From the NCBI GenBank assembly GCA_017881245.1, contig JADGRC010000022.1:1-37482 (forward strand): 37,482 bases of DNA, read 5' to 3'. The notes under the pieces were generated by a model that saw nothing but the letters and a program-made list of their open reading frames with translations, ran no database searches and was not told the origin of the DNA. The position numbers were made by a program, and so were the translations under genes. This DNA is from Pseudomonadota bacterium. GTDB taxonomy: Bacteria > Myxococcota_A > Polyangia > Fen-1088. The stretch's first letter is position 1, and every line of letters begins with the position of its first letter. Shown one piece after another: positions 22,537-29,561 of the stretch.

Positions 22537-23996
22537 AGACGTTGCGCGGACTTCACCTGCACTTGGACCCAGTGTCGGGGATCGCGGGCGACATGACCGT
22601 GGCGGCGTTGGTCGACGCGGGCGTCCCGGCGAACGTGGTATCCGATGCCGTTGGAGGTGTCGGCATACGCGGCCTCCGCGTCCGGTTTGAGACCCGTCGT
22701 CGAGGCGCGTTCGTGGGATGCGGCTTCGTGGTCGACGAGCCGGGGGCGACTGTCTCCCGGGTTCGGAAGGGACCCAATACCGTTCGCGGTCGTGGCCTCT
22801 CCGCCCGCACTGCCCGCGTGGAGCCTGATGGCGACCACCTTCACACGCATGTTCATTCGGACGCGCACGATCATGGCGGCGCGGGCACGCAGCGTCGCGA
22901 CCTCGTTCATGAGACTTCCGTCAGGCAACCTCGTGGCAGCGCGGCGCAAAATCATCATCATCGCGATTACGCCGAGATTCGCCGTCTTCTGAAACGGTCC
23001 AAGCTGGATCCCGACGCCAAGGCCTTGGCGGAGGAGATTTTCGCGCGTTTGGCCGAAGTCGAAGCGGCGTTGCACGGGACCGACCTGAAACGCGTGACCT
23101 TTCACGAGGTTGGTGCGTTCGATTCGATCGCCGACATCGTGGGGATGTCGGCCGCCATCGCTTGGCTGGCTCCTTTGGCGATTGGCTCGTCCTTCCCAGT
23201 CGTCGGAACCGGAACCGTCCGAACCGCTCACGGCATCGTACCGATACCTGCGCCCGCCACAGCGGCCTTGTTGCGCGACATTCCGATGATCGCGGACGGA
23301 CATGGCGAGCTGACGACTCCGACCGGCGCGGCATTCCTGGCGACCGTCGTCGACACGTTTGGTCCGCCGCCGCCGCTGCGCGTGGTGGCGATCGGTTATG
23401 GCGCCGGGACGCGAGACCTTTCGGACCGCCCGAACGTCCTGCGCGTGATGCTAGGTGCTCCGATAGGCGTACCCGTTGCCGCGGTCGTGGGAGACGTATT
23501 GGTTCTGGAAAGCAACATCGACGATATGACGGGACAGCTTCTGGGCGCCTTGTGCGAGGCTCTGTTTCAGGCCGGTGCGCTCGATGTTTGGTCCACGCCC
23601 ATCGTGATGAAGAAGGGACGGTCGGCTCAGCAGATCTCGGCGTTGGCGGAACCGTCCGCCGCGGCCGCCGTGGAGCGCGCGTTCTTCTTGCACTCGACGA
23701 CGCTGGGAATCAGGATCTACCCGGTGTCGCGCCGCACCCTGGCTCGATCCTTCCAACAAGTGCAGACGGCCTTCGGTCCCGTCAATATCAAGATCGCCGG
23801 CTTGGACGGAGCGCCGATCGCCGCCATGCCCGAATACGAGGACTGCCGCCGCCTGGCCACCGCGTCCGGTGTTCCCGTTCGCCAGGTCTGGACCGCGGCC
23901 GTCGCGGCATCGGCCCATCTGTCCACCGATGCGCGGCAGTTGCCGTCGCCTCGAAAACGAACGACTCGAAGATCGGTCAAAAGGAGACCTTCGTGA
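22533..23996 (+). CDS. larC: Nickel insertion protein LarC (nickel-pincer cofactor chelatase), unsplit
   Basis: This 487-residue CTP-dependent nickel chelatase completes the pincer cofactor by inserting Ni. It starts [32 protein letters not shown], the standard N-terminus, at the ATG overlapping larB. A His-rich stretch (about residues 100-150, with [15 protein letters not shown] and QNHHHRDY) is a likely nickel reservoir. [20 protein letters not shown] and [15 protein letters not shown] follow, then the C-terminal [44 protein letters not shown]. In Lactobacillus the gene is split and joined by frameshifting; here it is one continuous frame. larE and the lactate racemase gene larA are not in the window. 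The last ~25 residues are basic and not conserved. Confidence 0.96.
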   Translation: [487 protein letters not shown]

Positions 23997-25624
23997 TGTC
24001 CGTCAATCCGGGGCGCCTGCTGGGCGAGGGGTTGACGAAGGCCGCCGATGTCCTTTCCGGTGGCAGCGATGAAGCACACCTTCAGGATGCCGTGCTTCAT
24101 CTCGCGCGGGCTCTGGGCGCGACCAGCGTCGCGCTCTTGGCGGCCGTGCGCGAAGGTGAGAGTTTGCACCTCATCGCCGACAGCGACGAGCATCGCTCCG
24201 ACGCCGATCTCGGGGCCCTGATGGCGACACCGGCGCTGCGCAACGCCATGACGTCTGGCGAAGTCTTGGTCGTGCGTGATGCCCCGCGCGGTGTCCTGGT
24301 TGATGCCTCGGACGCCGACGCCACCGGGGCCGGCGGGGAGGGTACTTGGGCCGCTTTCCCGATCCTCGTTCGGCGCAAGGCGCGTGGCCTTCTAGTTGCG
24401 CGCCTTCCCTACGTCGTCGACCACCTTCCTGACGTCGTAACACTTTGTGGTCGCGCGGCCGCCGCCCTGGTCGCGGTCATTCTGCCTGGGGCCAAGGCGC
24501 TCGATCCCATCAAAGAACGAACACGAAAGATCACGCTCATTGACGTTCCTCGCGAACGCCGCCTGCGCGCCATCGAGCGTTACCGTTCCTTTATCGATAG
24601 CGCTTCGGATGGCATCGTCGTTCTAGATGCGTCGGGAACGGTGCTCTACATGAACCGCGCGGCGGAGCAGGTGACGGGATACGCCCGCGATGGTCTGGCG
24701 GGAAGATCCTGGGCGCAGATCGTGCCCGAAGCACAGCGGGCGATCCTGGCCAAACAGTTGATTCACGCCACGCAAGCGCGCCCCGTGGAGAACTTCGATC
24801 TCGACCTCGTCACGACGTCCGGGGATTGCATCACCGTTTCCGTCGCCTCGATCGGCATCCTGGCGGAACACGGCGCCGCCATTTTCGCTTTCCGCGATGT
24901 CACTTTGGCGCGCGAGCTCGAGATCGAGTTGCGGCGGACCACGGAATTCCTGGAGCGGATCCTGAACTCGGCCGTCGACGGGATCATCGCCGCGGACTTG
25001 CGGGGGACCATCCTCTTGTTCAACCACAGCGCGGAACGGATTTGCGGTTATCGCGCGTCCGATGTCATCAGAAAGACCTCGGTCACGGAACTATACCCGC
25101 CGGGCGTCGCTCAAGAGATCATGCGGTTGTTGCGCTCATCCCAACGAGGTGGCGGGGGACGTCTTGAGCCGGTGCGCCGGGAGCTGAAAGCGGTCAACGG
25201 CGAATTGATACCGGTTTCCATCTCGGCGGCCTTGGTCTTCGACGACGCCGGGCGCGAGATCGCCACGGTCGGGATCTTCTCCGATCTGCGCGAGCGACTG
25301 AGAATGGAGGAACGCCTGGCGACGGCTCAGGAGAAACTGGCGATCTCGGAGAAACAGGTGGTCGCCATCGAGTTGGCGGGCGCCGCGGCGCACGAGTTGA
25401 ATCAACCGCTGACGTCCGTAATGGGGTATGCGCAAATCATGCTTCGGAAAATGGATCCCGACAGTCCCCACCTGCGAGCCCTGGAGACGATTCTCGCCGA
25501 GTCCGAACGCATGGCCACAATCGTTCGCCAGCTTGGAAGCTTGACCAGATACGAGACAAAATCCTACGTTGGAGGCGCCCAGATCATCGATCTGGACCGT
25601 TCCGCGGAGCGGCCCGACGAATAG
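23996..25624 (+). CDS. GAF/PAS sensor protein ending after the HisKA domain (no ATPase domain)
   Basis: This 542-residue soluble sensor has a GAF-like domain (about 20-165), PAS 1 (about 195-315, YRSFIDSASDGIVVLDASGTVLYMNRAAEQVTGY) and PAS 2 (about 325-445, LERILNSAVDGIIAADLRGTILLFNHSAERICGY). A helical linker leads to a dimerisation/phosphoacceptor domain with His466 in AGAAAHELNQPLTSVMGYAQIML. The chain stops about 75 residues after that His. The N, G1, F and G2 boxes of a HATPase are absent, and I see none in any frame before the next gene at 25706. The start ATG 23996 overlaps the larC stop (TGATG) and has AAGGAG nine bases before. A longer upstream open frame runs through larC and is not used. 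It could be phosphorylated in trans or act as a dominant-negative. Confidence 0.9.
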   Translation: MSVNPGRLLGEGLTKAADVLSGGSDEAHLQDAVLHLARALGATSVALLAAVREGESLHLIADSDEHRSDADLGALMATPALRNAMTSGEVLVVRDAPRGVLVDASDADATGAGGEGTWAAFPILVRRKARGLLVARLPYVVDHLPDVVTLCGRAAAALVAVILPGAKALDPIKERTRKITLIDVPRERRLRAIERYRSFIDSASDGIVVLDASGTVLYMNRAAEQVTGYARDGLAGRSWAQIVPEAQRAILAKQLIHATQARPVENFDLDLVTTSGDCITVSVASIGILAEHGAAIFAFRDVTLARELEIELRRTTEFLERILNSAVDGIIAADLRGTILLFNHSAERICGYRASDVIRKTSVTELYPPGVAQEIMRLLRSSQRGGGGRLEPVRRELKAVNGELIPVSISAALVFDDAGREIATVGIFSDLRERLRMEERLATAQEKLAISEKQVVAIELAGAAAHELNQPLTSVMGYAQIMLRKMDPDSPHLRALETILAESERMATIVRQLGSLTRYETKSYVGGAQIIDLDRSAERPDE

Positions 25625-25705
25625 TCCGAGGGCCGCTTGGCGCCCGGTGTGCGCCCGGTGAGGGCTTTCTTTCCGAAAGCCGGGGAACCAGCTAGAAGAG
25701 ATTCA

Positions 25706-26020
25706 ATGAAACCCGAACAGATCACCGACGCCTTGGAGCAAGCCGCCGCCCAGATGGGGGTCAGCGTTCGTTATGAAGCGATGACCGGCGACAGCGCGGG
25801 AGCGGGAGGGTTATGCAAGATCCGGGGGGAATGGACCGTGATAATGGATCGGAAAGCCACGCCCTCGGATCGCGCGGCGATGCTGGTCGAAGCCCTGTCT
25901 GAATTCGACGTTGACACTGTCTACCTGCCGCCCGAAATTCGACAAGTCCTCAACAAGCGGCGAGCCGCGATTCAGGCTAGCGCGCCGGAAAATACGCCCG
26001 CCGGCGAAGGCGCCACTTAG
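25706..26020 (+). CDS. Small conserved hypothetical protein, 104 residues
   Basis: A compact soluble protein with MKPEQITDALEQAAAQMGVSVRYEAM, LCKIRGEWTVIMDRKATPSDRAAMLVEALSEFDVDTVYLPPEIRQVL. I believe similar short proteins occur in other deltaproteobacteria, but I know no function. The layout is helix, strand, Gly-rich turn, strand (CKIRGEWTVIMD), helix, and a C-terminal Ala/Pro tail. ATG 25706 follows AGAAGAG. It comes 81 bp after the sensor gene and could be the last gene of the lar-linked transcript. The 102 bp to the convergent toxin gene show no clear terminator. Confidence 0.8.
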   Translation: MKPEQITDALEQAAAQMGVSVRYEAMTGDSAGAGGLCKIRGEWTVIMDRKATPSDRAAMLVEALSEFDVDTVYLPPEIRQVLNKRRAAIQASAPENTPAGEGAT

Positions 26021-26122
26021 TTTCCACGGTCGAACAATTGACACGAACCCCGCGATGGGGACGGGACCATGCGTGATCGATTCGACGCGGTGGGCAAGCG
26101 GGCACGACGGTGGTCCTCGGCC

Positions 26123-26443
26123 TCAGCCGCCTTCGACGGCCAACGCGAATCGAATCGCGGCGTCGAGTTCCTGGCGCTTGGGTACTGTGAGCGTGGCAAT
26201 CCGATCACGCAGCAGAGTGAGCGGGATGGTGACGATTTCGTCCGCGTTCGCCACGCCGGCCTTTCGCAGGCCGTCCTGGGGACCCAGCCTCACCTCGGTG
26301 GGGATACCCCGCACCGTCCGCGTCAGGGGAACGACCGTGCACCTGGTCCGCACGGAATAAGCCTCGTCCCGCGTCACCAACACGGCGGGACGCATGCCGA
26401 CGGGGTCGGGGAACTGAACCCAGTGGATGTCTCCACGTCGCAT
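26123..26443 (-). CDS. MazF/PemK-family toxin (endoribonuclease)
   Basis: This 106-residue predicted mRNA interferase opens MRRGDIHWVQFPDPVGMRPAVLVTRDEAY. It continues with CTVVPLTRTVRGIPTEVRL, GLRKAGVANADEIVTIPLTLLRDRIATL and ends in a helix (ELDAAIRFALAVEG). These are the SH3-like strands, the Arg-Pro in beta1-2 and the catalytic Thr-Arg region of the family. ATG 26443 shares one base with the stop of the upstream antitoxin (TAATG), with GGAGG seven bases before it. An open frame extends upstream to 26476 but overlaps the antitoxin. Toxin and antitoxin are thus coupled. Confidence 0.92.
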   Translation of the reverse strand: MRRGDIHWVQFPDPVGMRPAVLVTRDEAYSVRTRCTVVPLTRTVRGIPTEVRLGPQDGLRKAGVANADEIVTIPLTLLRDRIATLTVPKRQELDAAIRFALAVEGG

Positions 26444-26694
26444 TACCAATCCTCCGGGAGCATGCCCGCGGCCCACGCGTTCACAATCGCGAGTGTTTCG
26501 CGCCCGTCCTCGGGCTGGTTGACGTAACCCGCCAGATACCGGGTCACGCGCTCATCGCGCTGACGTGCGGACAACCAGAGGGAGAGGGCTTCCTGGACGA
26601 TCTCACTGCGCCCCATCCCGAGCTTTTTGCGGGTGCGCTCCACTTCCTTGAACTGATCGCTGGGAAGGCTGGCAGACAGCTTGCGAGCGTTCAT
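26443..26694 (-). CDS. Ribbon-helix-helix (CopG-like) antitoxin
   Basis: This 83-residue protein has MNARKLSASLPSDQFKEVERTRKKLGMGRSEIVQEALSLWL at its N-terminus: a strand (KLSASLP) then two helices separated by GMGRSE. This is the ribbon-helix-helix DNA-binding layout. The C-terminal half (RYLAGYVNQPEDGRETLAIVNAWAAGML) would wrap the MazF toxin. The start lies 21 bases from the nearest -10 element of a good promoter, with two direct repeats overlapping it. This suggests autoregulation by the toxin-antitoxin complex. Confidence 0.88.
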   Translation of the reverse strand: MNARKLSASLPSDQFKEVERTRKKLGMGRSEIVQEALSLWLSARQRDERVTRYLAGYVNQPEDGRETLAIVNAWAAGMLPEDW

Positions 26695-26714
26695 ACTTCA
26701 TTCACCCTGGATTC

Positions 26715-26743
26715 ATACTATGACATCCGAAGCCGGCGTTCAA
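26715..26743 (-). promoter_or_regulatory. Promoter of the MazF toxin-antitoxin pair
   Basis: Minus strand: TTGAAC (26738-26743), exactly 17 bases, then TAGTAT (26715-26720). Four of six bases match consensus in each hexamer. The -35 lies inside a short inverted repeat (CCGGC/GCCGG arms). The direct repeat TTCATACT at 26690-26697 and 26712-26719 (22-bp period, about two helical turns) covers the -10 and the start codon, and is a good operator candidate. Confidence 0.6.
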
Positions 26744-26840
26744 GCCGGGAGCGCCTCCCGCGCCTCCCTCACCCCTCGCAGCCAATCCGTTCACGTCGCC
26801 CCTGGGCGGGGATCATCACGCCGGCCGGCGAATGGGCGTG

Positions 26841-26868
26841 CGCGCTATCAGGGCGCTAAACTAGCGCG
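26841..26868 (-). terminator. Hairpin downstream of the 138-residue gene
   Basis: CGCGCTA (26841-26847) pairs with TAGCGCG (26862-26868), and an inner alternative GCGCTA-AAC-TAGCGC (26853-26867) is also perfect. It sits 34 bases past the stop of the leftward gene at 26902. No U-run follows, so the terminator call is tentative. Confidence 0.4.
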
Positions 26869-26901
26869 GGTTGCGGAAGCGGGTCAGCGGCATGGCCGGG
26901 C

Positions 26902-27318
26902 TTATCGCAGGCGGTCGAGTTTCGCGGCGAGGAACGGATCACTTTCGATGGCATTCCGCAACGCCACGCGGACCTGGTCGCGCACCGCCGGAGGCGCGTC
27001 GGGGCCGACCTGCCGCGCCACAACCCGCTCCAGTACCTGGTCGACCGCGGCCTCGGGTGTGAGCTTCCCCGCCTGCAGGTTCGCCGCCACGTCGTTGACG
27101 GCAACGTCACCCGTCCGCGAGGCGTGAGCTACGGTCGACGCCTCCGAAAGACGCGTCTTTTCGACAGGCCCCGCTCCGGCCAGTTTCTCGCTGAACGATT
27201 TCCCAGGTTCCGACGATTCCCGCGGACCGGTGGTGTCGTTCGGCTTGGCCGCTTTGTCGGAAGGCTCCGAACCAGGAATGTTCGGGGCGGGCGGTTGACC
27301 TGTACCGTCGACTTTCAT
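26902..27318 (-). CDS. Small Ala/Pro-rich protein with C-terminal helical domain, function unknown
   Basis: This 138-residue protein has no signal peptide. The first ~70 residues are Gly/Pro/Ser-rich and probably disordered (MKVDGTGQPPAPNIPG). Residues about 72-137 look like a four-helix unit: VAVNDVAANLQAGKLTPEAAVDQVLERVVARQVGPDAPPAVRDQVRVALRNAIESDPFLAAKLDRL. The pattern GKLTPEAAVDQ and DPFLAAKL recalls small proteins I have seen in other myxobacteria, but without a known role. No Shine-Dalgarno site is seen before ATG 27318. It lies downstream of the 177-residue gene on the same strand, beyond a likely terminator. Confidence 0.7.
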   Translation of the reverse strand: MKVDGTGQPPAPNIPGSEPSDKAAKPNDTTGPRESSEPGKSFSEKLAGAGPVEKTRLSEASTVAHASRTGDVAVNDVAANLQAGKLTPEAAVDQVLERVVARQVGPDAPPAVRDQVRVALRNAIESDPFLAAKLDRLR

Positions 27319-27407
27319 TGAAATACGCCGAATAGCCTATCACAGGAAACGGTCGATCGGCACGTCATCAGCGCTCGCCTGGGGGGCTTGAGTCGACAGA
27401 GGAACAA

Positions 27408-27424
27408 AACCGACAAGGTCGGCT
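27408..27424 (-). terminator. Rho-independent terminator of the 177-residue gene
   Basis: Minus strand: CCGAC-CTT-GTCGG (27410-27422), followed directly by TTTTGTT. It begins 55 bases beyond the gene's stop. The stem can be extended by G-T and A-T pairs. The remainder of 27319-27476 shows no gene. Confidence 0.65.
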
Positions 27425-27476
27425 CTGGTTGAGATCGCGCCAGGATCCAGTCGCCGAGAACCCCAATGCGGTGACC

Positions 27477-28010
27477 CTAGCCTCGAATATTGGAGACGGC
27501 AGCTTTGGCGGTGTCATGTTTTGCCCGCAGTACGTTGGAGACTGTCGTGAATCGGCGGTTCTCCTGCTGGACGTCCTCTTGTAGCTCCAGGAGCTGAAGG
27601 TTGAATACCTGACTTTCGCGTTGCATCGCCTGGACCGTCGCCAGATCTGACTGATCTCCGCCGGAGGTCGCAAGCGACGAGGGTATCGCCGTGCCACCCC
27701 CAGGACTTCCCGGCACGGCCAGTCCCCCTGGGCGTCCCCCGACCGCGGGGCCCGCCAGAGCCGCGGTCGCTCCCGCACCGGCGTCCCGGACCGCGGCGGC
27801 CATGACCGGTCCGGCGACCACACTCGTGGCCACGCTGGCCCCACGGATGAGTAGGTCGACTCCACCCGTAAGGACCGTTCGAAATGGGCTGGCAGGCCGC
27901 GCTGTTTGACGCGATCGCGTCGCGGCGACGTCAAGATCGGTCGCGAGGACTCCCGTGGCGGGACTGGCAACATCGACTGGCATGGCGGGAATCGGACTGG
28001 ACGTGGACAT
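27477..28010 (-). CDS. Small Ala/Gly-rich protein with C-terminal coiled-coil-like helix, possibly secreted
   Basis: This 177-residue protein starts MSTSSPIPAMPVDVASP with GGAGG five bases before ATG 28010. The middle (about 50-120) alternates Ala/Val/Gly-rich hydrophobic runs (GASVATSVVAGPVMAAAVRDAGAGATAALAG) with Gly/Pro turns. The last 55 residues are a long amphipathic helix: DLATVQAMQRESQVFNLQLLELQEDVQQENRRFTTVSNVLRAKHDTAKAAVSNI. This overall form, with a disordered N-terminus and a helical C-terminus ending in a run like that of filament or rod subunits, resembles proteins handled by type III-like secretion. No secretion gene is in the window, so this is only an impression. Confidence 0.72.
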   Translation of the reverse strand: MSTSSPIPAMPVDVASPATGVLATDLDVAATRSRQTARPASPFRTVLTGGVDLLIRGASVATSVVAGPVMAAAVRDAGAGATAALAGPAVGGRPGGLAVPGSPGGGTAIPSSLATSGGDQSDLATVQAMQRESQVFNLQLLELQEDVQQENRRFTTVSNVLRAKHDTAKAAVSNIRG

Positions 28011-28071
28011 GGTGACCTCCGGATGCGCTATCGGACGGCGCACGGGTTGGTTGCGGTAGAATCCGACCCCG

Positions 28072-28821
28072 ATGGGATTTTTCCGCGGCTTTTTCGCCCT
28101 GTTCCGGGGCGTTTTGTTCGTCAGTCGGGAACGACTCTGGCACTTGATCGTACTGCCGGTGTTGCTCAACATCGCCTTGGCGGCCGGCGCCGCGCTGGCG
28201 GCGGCACGCTACTTTCGCCAGGAACTTGCCGACAGGCCCATCGGATCGCCGGCGCTCGCTTCGTTGCTGTTCGTGGTCGCCACGGCGCTCGGCGGAATCG
28301 TGTTGTTCGTGATTCTGCAGCCGCTGTTGGGCGCGATCTTCAACGACTTTCTGGCCGAGCGCGTGGAACGCAAGATTCTGGGCGAGGCGCCGCGTCCGGC
28401 CTTTCTGGCATCGGCCGGCAGAGCCGCAGGGCATGCTCTCCTAAAGCTGGTGCTGTACGCTTTTGCCTTTGTCGCGGGCTTGGGCCTGAGCGCCGTCACC
28501 GCCGGGATCGGCGGAGCGGTCGGATTGGTCCTCGGAGTCCTTTTCCTGGCCTACGACGGATTCGATTATCCGTTGTCGCGTCGGTCGGTGGGGTTTTGGG
28601 CGAAATGGCGTTATCTGGCCCTACACCCGGCGCAAACCATCGGATATGGTCTTGGGGCCACGCTGTTCTATTTGATTCCCCTGGCGCTGGTCGTGGCTCC
28701 CCCCTTGGCAGCCGTGGGGGCAACGTTGTTGTTCCTGGAAACCGAAAACCGGCGAGCGAAGAACAAAAAAGGAAAAGGAAGAATCGATGAAACGAGTCCA
28801 CTTCGAGACGGACAAGGGTGA
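28072..28821 (+). CDS. CysZ/EI24-family membrane protein
   Basis: This 249-residue inner-membrane protein belongs to the EI24 domain group that includes the sulfate channel CysZ. It opens [42 protein letters not shown]. It has hydrophobic helices at about 24-44, 62-85, 125-155 and 198-225. The family-typical stretch [47 protein letters not shown] precedes the last helix. The tail is strongly basic ([13 protein letters not shown]). No cys genes are nearby, so sulfate transport is not implied. The last 35 bases overlap the start of the cyclophilin gene in another frame. The start lies 61 bp from the divergent gene's start. Confidence 0.87.
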   Translation: MGFFRGFFALFRGVLFVSRERLWHLIVLPVLLNIALAAGAALAAARYFRQELADRPIGSPALASLLFVVATALGGIVLFVILQPLLGAIFNDFLAERVERKILGEAPRPAFLASAGRAAGHALLKLVLYAFAFVAGLGLSAVTAGIGGAVGLVLGVLFLAYDGFDYPLSRRSVGFWAKWRYLALHPAQTIGYGLGATLFYLIPLALVVAPPLAAVGATLLFLETENRRAKNKKGKGRIDETSPLRDGQG

Positions 28822-29266
28822 AATCGTCTGTGAGCTTTTCGATGACGATGCTCCGGGCACGGTCGCAAACTTCGCGGGTCTGGCCTCTGGGACGAAGGAG
28901 TTCACGGATCCCAAGACCGGAAAGAAGGTCAAGCGTGCCTACTATGACGGGTTGACCTTTCACCGAGTCATCAAAGACTTCATGACCCAGGGTGGCTGTC
29001 CCCAGGGAACCGGCAGTGGTGGTCCTGGATTCACGATCAAGGACGAGGTCAGTGGAAAGAAGCAGGTGCATAAGAAGGGATCCCTGTCGATGGCGAAGAC
29101 CGCGGCCCCCGATTCGGGCGGGTCGCAGTTCTTCATCTGCCACACCCCGCAACCCCACCTGGATAGGAAACACACGGTGTTCGGCGAGGTCGTCTCGGGC
29201 ATGGACGCGGTGTTGAAAATCGTCACCGGAGACAAGATGAATCGGGTCTGGATCGAAGAGGCGTAA
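28787..29266 (+). CDS. Cyclophilin-type peptidyl-prolyl cis-trans isomerase
   Basis: This 159-residue cytoplasmic PPIase lacks a signal peptide. Active-site residues are present: Arg60 (TFHRVI), Phe65 and Gln68 (FMTQGG), [12 protein letters not shown], and [42 protein letters not shown]. The usual Trp of the cyclosporin-binding site is replaced by His or Leu in PHLDRKH, as in most bacterial cyclophilins. ATG 28787 has AAGGAAGAA just before it. It overlaps the EI24 gene by 35 bases, which points to co-transcription. Length and motif order are normal. Confidence 0.96.
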   Translation: MKRVHFETDKGEIVCELFDDDAPGTVANFAGLASGTKEFTDPKTGKKVKRAYYDGLTFHRVIKDFMTQGGCPQGTGSGGPGFTIKDEVSGKKQVHKKGSLSMAKTAAPDSGGSQFFICHTPQPHLDRKHTVFGEVVSGMDAVLKIVTGDKMNRVWIEEA

Positions 29267-29415
29267 CTTTGGTCGCCTGATCGGCTTCAGGTCAACCGAG
29301 CATTCCGGCGAACTGAAAACGCCGTGAGCTCCCAGTTGAGAATTCCCGGATTTGGGCCGTGATGCCGGCCCCATGCGGCAATGCCAAGAAACCGAGCGGA
29401 CGGGGCTCAGGTCCA

Positions 29416-29445
29416 TTGACTTTCTGGGCACTTAGGCCCGATAAC
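29416..29445 (+). promoter_or_regulatory. Candidate promoter of the large Ser/Thr kinase gene
   Basis: TTGACT (29416-29421), an 18-base spacer, then GATAAC (29440-29445). It gives a leader of about 110 bases before the TTG start at 29562. The preceding 29267-29415 has weak inverted repeats (for example CCTGA/TCAGG at 29276-29291) downstream of the cyclophilin gene but no U-run. Confidence 0.5.
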
Positions 29446-29561
29446 TATGCACGCATTCTTAGCCTCCATTTCCCCCCCGGCCCGGCGAATTCCCAAACGA
29501 AGTTTCCTGATCAAGGTGCCCTTTTGTCGATGAACGCGCTTTCAAGCGCGCAGGAAAGCGA

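Noticed and set aside
23162..23995. An in-frame extension upstream of the GAF/PAS gene, running through larC
   Set aside because: It lies inside the well-recognised larC sequence in another frame, is Arg/Gly-rich, and the ATG at 23996 has a good AAGGAG site.
22533..23996. Programmed frameshifting of larC as in Lactobacillus
   Set aside because: The frame is continuous from ATG to the conserved C-terminal domain, so no frameshift is needed.
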